Assembly (NCBI RefSeq): GCF_018595715.1
Contig: NZ_JAHEOJ010000018.1
Span: forward strand, 1-59,018
Direction of reading: 5' to 3'
Origin: Glaciecola sp. XM2
Lineage (GTDB): Bacteria; Pseudomonadota; Gammaproteobacteria; Enterobacterales; Alteromonadaceae
DNA: 59,018 nucleotides
This document shows positions 55,403-59,018 of the stretch, piece after piece (the stretch's first letter is position 1; each line of letters begins with the position of its first letter). The notes below the pieces were generated by a model. That model saw nothing but the letters and a program-made list of their open reading frames with translations, searched no databases and had not been told where the DNA came from. The position numbers were made by a program, and so were the translations under genes.

Positions 55403-56572
55403 TCACCATCCAGAAATAGACGGTAGGTTTGCGATTACGCGATCACCGTCTACTAAATAAAACTCGCCGTACTGCGCAGCTGTTGAGCAAGCATGATTAG
55501 GTAAAACGCGGATGAGGTCGCCAATACTGAAAAGTATATCAGGCGATAACTGCTGTTCGTTTTCAGGGTTATTATCGCGCACGCCAATAATGCCATGTTC
55601 TTGGTTGGCGCTTTGCATAATCAAGTGTGAGTAGGCTGCGCCCTTAGCGTCACATACCACGCCATATCCTTGGTCAATTTTATGTCCTGCGGTGCCTCGA
55701 TCCCGTGACATTGCCATCCAACCCGCGTCGGTTAGGGCAATATGTTTATCATGTTGAAAGCCAATAATGCTGCCTTGCACACTTACTGCGATATCATCAA
55801 TATCGCACACTCCCAAACCCGCCATGACCAAATCAAACAACACGTACACGCCAGCGCGTACTTCGGTTATACCGGTTAAATCATCAATAGCAAAGGCGGT
55901 GGGGGTGGAGCCTATTGAGACGTTGGGGCAAGGCATGCCTTTTTCGCGAATGCGCTTGGCAGCAGCAACCGAAAAGTCTCGTTCTTGCCTTGCAAGGGCC
56001 AGTTGTGACTCATGGTCAAAGCATTCGTATGAGCCTCCTGCGTGCGTCATGACGCCGTGCAACTCACAAAATTGTGCGTCGCTTAGTATGGTCGCTATTT
56101 CCAGTAAGGTATCACCATGTGGGTCTACCCCGGCACGATGATGATCAACATCAAGCTCTATCATGACTTTAAATACTGTTTGGTTCAGTTGCGTAAAGTC
56201 TTGTAATAACCTTGCCGCCTCAACACTGTCTAATATGACTTTAATATCGCAGCCTTGAGAGATTAGGTACTTCACCTGTTCAAACTTGTTAGGCACGAGT
56301 CCGACGGCATATAAAATATCGGTATAACCGGCGCTAAAAAAGTGTTGTGCCTCTTTTAAGGTCGATACGGTAATGCCTTTTGTGTGCCCGCCGTTTACGA
56401 TTTCTTTGGTGATGTCTACCGATTTATGGGTTTTAACATGGGGGCGTATTGTGCATCCAAGCGCGCCTATATGTGATGACAACCGTTCAATATTGCGCTG
56501 TAGCGTAGCCTGCTCAATAAGCAAACATGGTGTAGGTAACTGAGAAATAGAACTTGGTAGCATAACTATCAT
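55403..56572 (-). CDS. DSD1-family PLP enzyme (D-threonine aldolase / D-serine dehydratase-like)
   Basis: A 389-residue fold-type III PLP enzyme. An alanine-racemase-like N-terminal barrel carries the PLP-binding lysine in IRPHVKTHKS (about 42-51), and the phosphate-binding region lies around SIGSTPTAF. The C-terminal beta domain has the metal-site VLPNHACST typical of D-threonine aldolase and D-serine dehydratase. It would act on a D-3-hydroxy amino acid. Transcribed toward the amidase; its upstream neighbour on the same strand is the ligase fragment, 65 bp away. Confidence 0.88.
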   Translation of the reverse strand: MIVMLPSSISQLPTPCLLIEQATLQRNIERLSSHIGALGCTIRPHVKTHKSVDITKEIVNGGHTKGITVSTLKEAQHFFSAGYTDILYAVGLVPNKFEQVKYLISQGCDIKVILDSVEAARLLQDFTQLNQTVFKVMIELDVDHHRAGVDPHGDTLLEIATILSDAQFCELHGVMTHAGGSYECFDHESQLALARQERDFSVAAAKRIREKGMPCPNVSIGSTPTAFAIDDLTGITEVRAGVYVLFDLVMAGLGVCDIDDIAVSVQGSIIGFQHDKHIALTDAGWMAMSRDRGTAGHKIDQGYGVVCDAKGAAYSHLIMQSANQEHGIIGVRDNNPENEQQLSPDILFSIGDLIRVLPNHACSTAAQYGEFYLVDGDRVIANLPSISGW

Positions 56573-56637
56573 AAAGGAGATTAAACTGCCTAAAAGATTA
56601 GCACGAAATAAGCCTTTGCGGTTTGTTTAAACGCGCA

Positions 56638-57603
56638 TTAAATCATCATCTTTAATGTTTCTAGCTGGTCGGCTTCGTCTGCTGGTTTATCCCATCTTAT
56701 GCGGTGAATACGCGGGAAGCGCAAAGCAACCCCTGACTTATGTCGATTTGATGGATGCACCGAGTCAAAGGCAACTTCAAAGACCAATTCTTTTTTCACC
56801 TCTTTGACCGGCCCAAAACGGCCAATAGTATGTTTGCGCACCCAATTATCGAGCCGCTTGAGCTCGGCATCGGTAAATCCAGAATAGGCTTTGCCTATGG
56901 GAAGTAATTTTCCGTCTTGCCAGCAACCAAAAGTGTAGTCAGAGTAAAATGAGGATCGTTTGCCGTGGCCTCTTTGGGCGTACATGATTACTGCATCAAT
57001 GAGCCTTGGATCGCGCTTCCATTTATACCATTGGCCTTTTGGCCTTCCTGCTACATAGGTGGTGTTTTTACGTTTGAGCATGAGCCCTTCGATGTAACCT
57101 TGCTCCATATCGGCGGCGCTGTCTCGAAGCGAGCTTAGCGTTTCACTGTCATCAAACGTTAAGGGTGAAGATACAAATAAATGCTGATAAGGCTGAGTGG
57201 AGAACCACTCGTGCAGATTTTCCACTCTTTGGAGCAATGGAGTTGCGCGCATATCTTCATTTGCGATGTTTAATGCGTCGTATAAGATAATGCCAGCGGG
57301 GTTTTCGCTAATCAGTTTTTTACTTGGCCGTTTTTTGTTTAAGCGCTGCTGAAGCTGGTTGAATGCGCCAATATGCCAATGTGTTTCGCGCTGCTTATTT
57401 GCACTCAATACGCCTGCGATAGGTGCTTCATCTTCTTTTGTTTGGTAAAGCGCGACTAATTCGCCATCAAACACGCCATGTATCTTATCAAGTGACAAGG
57501 CTTCTAACACTTCAGGAAATGAAGCGCTTATGTCGTCGCCGGTTCGGCTAAACAGCGCTTTACCTGCATTATTGACAACGAGCTGCACACGAATGCCATC
57601 GAG
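56638..57603 (-). pseudogene. ATP-dependent DNA ligase, N-terminally truncated at the catalytic lysine
   Basis: About 316 residues from an internal ATG at 57588. It keeps ligase motifs III (FDGELV), IIIa (ILYDALN), IV (EGLMLKR) and V (WYKWKR) and the OB-fold (SGFTDAELKRLD, ELVFEVAFDSVHPS). Reading upstream gives IR, DG and L of motif I (KxDG) and then a TAA stop (57604-57606) exactly where the adenylated lysine should be. Beyond it nothing resembles a ligase. Full-length relatives have about 200 further N-terminal residues. Without the lysine the product cannot ligate DNA. Confidence 0.85.
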
Positions 57604-57777
57604 TTAACCACGATGGACGTAAAAATAGACGTATGGGAAAGCGCCTAATTTATTGGTGTTGTTTTAGTTTACTTATGTCCATGGCTAAATCGATATACCT
57701 CCAATTTTTGGGCACTTTTATGTCCATAGAAATTTGCACTTCGTTGCACTTAAATTAGTTGCCCTTTTAATTGCAAG
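57604..57777. other. Junction segment with TATGTCCAT repeats
   Basis: Sequence between the ligase break and the IS3 element. It carries TATGTCCAT twice on the plus strand (about 57676 and 57719) and ATGGACGTA plus TAGACGTA, its inverse, near 57613-57633. Such short spaced copies resemble transposase-binding sites at the end of a larger element. No coding frame is evident. Confidence 0.35.
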
Positions 57778-57844
57778 TGTAGTGGCAGAATAAACCCGTA
57801 CACCTTTTTAAGTGGTAGCATTACACTTATAGAAGAGGTGTTCA

Positions 57845-59010
<1,166 letters not shown>

Positions 59011-59018
59011 CCACTACA

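Overview
The window looks like a chromosomal segment of a marine gammaproteobacterium, most likely an Alteromonadales/Alteromonadaceae member. This rests on the protein flavour and gene order: rpsF-rpsR-rplI; nudC-hemE; and the classic tsaE-amiB-mutL-miaA-hfq-hflX-hflK-hflC superoperon. A PEP-CTERM-type secreted protein and many two-component and c-di-GMP genes point the same way. The assignment is inferred from reading the sequence, not from a search. I saw no rRNA, tRNA or CRISPR array.

Layout. 0-5 kb: a minus-strand RND efflux operon (adaptor, pump, terminal TetR regulator) with a 29-bp palindrome upstream. 5.2-6.5 kb: ribosomal protein operon with promoter and terminator. 6.5-13.3 kb: a sensory block in which a Rcp1-like receiver and its kinase face, across a thiolase gene, a paralogous kinase and a receiver-GGDEF-EAL protein. 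13.3-17.6 kb: VOC protein, a fibro-slime/PEP-CTERM protein behind a good sigma-54 promoter match, a MOSC protein, and an ECF sigma / putative anti-sigma / DUF4097 operon. 17.8-25 kb: dnaB, an M20 amidohydrolase, an OprF-like porin, CheX, a Zur-like Fur protein, nudC and hemE. 25-36 kb: queG, then the long plus-strand superoperon nnr-tsaE-amiB-mutL-miaA-hfq-hflX-hflK-hflC. 36-41 kb: AbgT transporter, hemH, DUF4112, DUF2237, a UbiG-type methyltransferase and a glutathione transferase.

From about 41.2 kb to the end the character changes to accessory DNA: gene remnants, orphan proteins, long gene-poor stretches, repeats and an insertion sequence. It holds a truncated VOC gene, a 658-residue AT-rich orphan, an EF-hand protein, a DUF418 membrane protein and an amidohydrolase. 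Next comes a 4.5-kb segment (about 47.4-51.9 kb) marked by four copies of a ~35-bp repeat. It carries a tandem array of small proteins with one N-terminal membrane helix (DUF6090-like), a truncated array member, a frameshifted ketopantoate-reductase fragment and a RidA-like gene. Then follow a SARP-like/TPR regulator, a zinc amidase, a DSD1-type PLP enzyme, an ATP-dependent DNA ligase fragment cut exactly at its catalytic lysine, and a complete IS3-family element whose right end is the last base of the window.

The part most likely to be undescribed is the repeat-marked membrane-protein array. The most specific regulatory prediction is the sigma-54 promoter in front of the PEP-CTERM gene.
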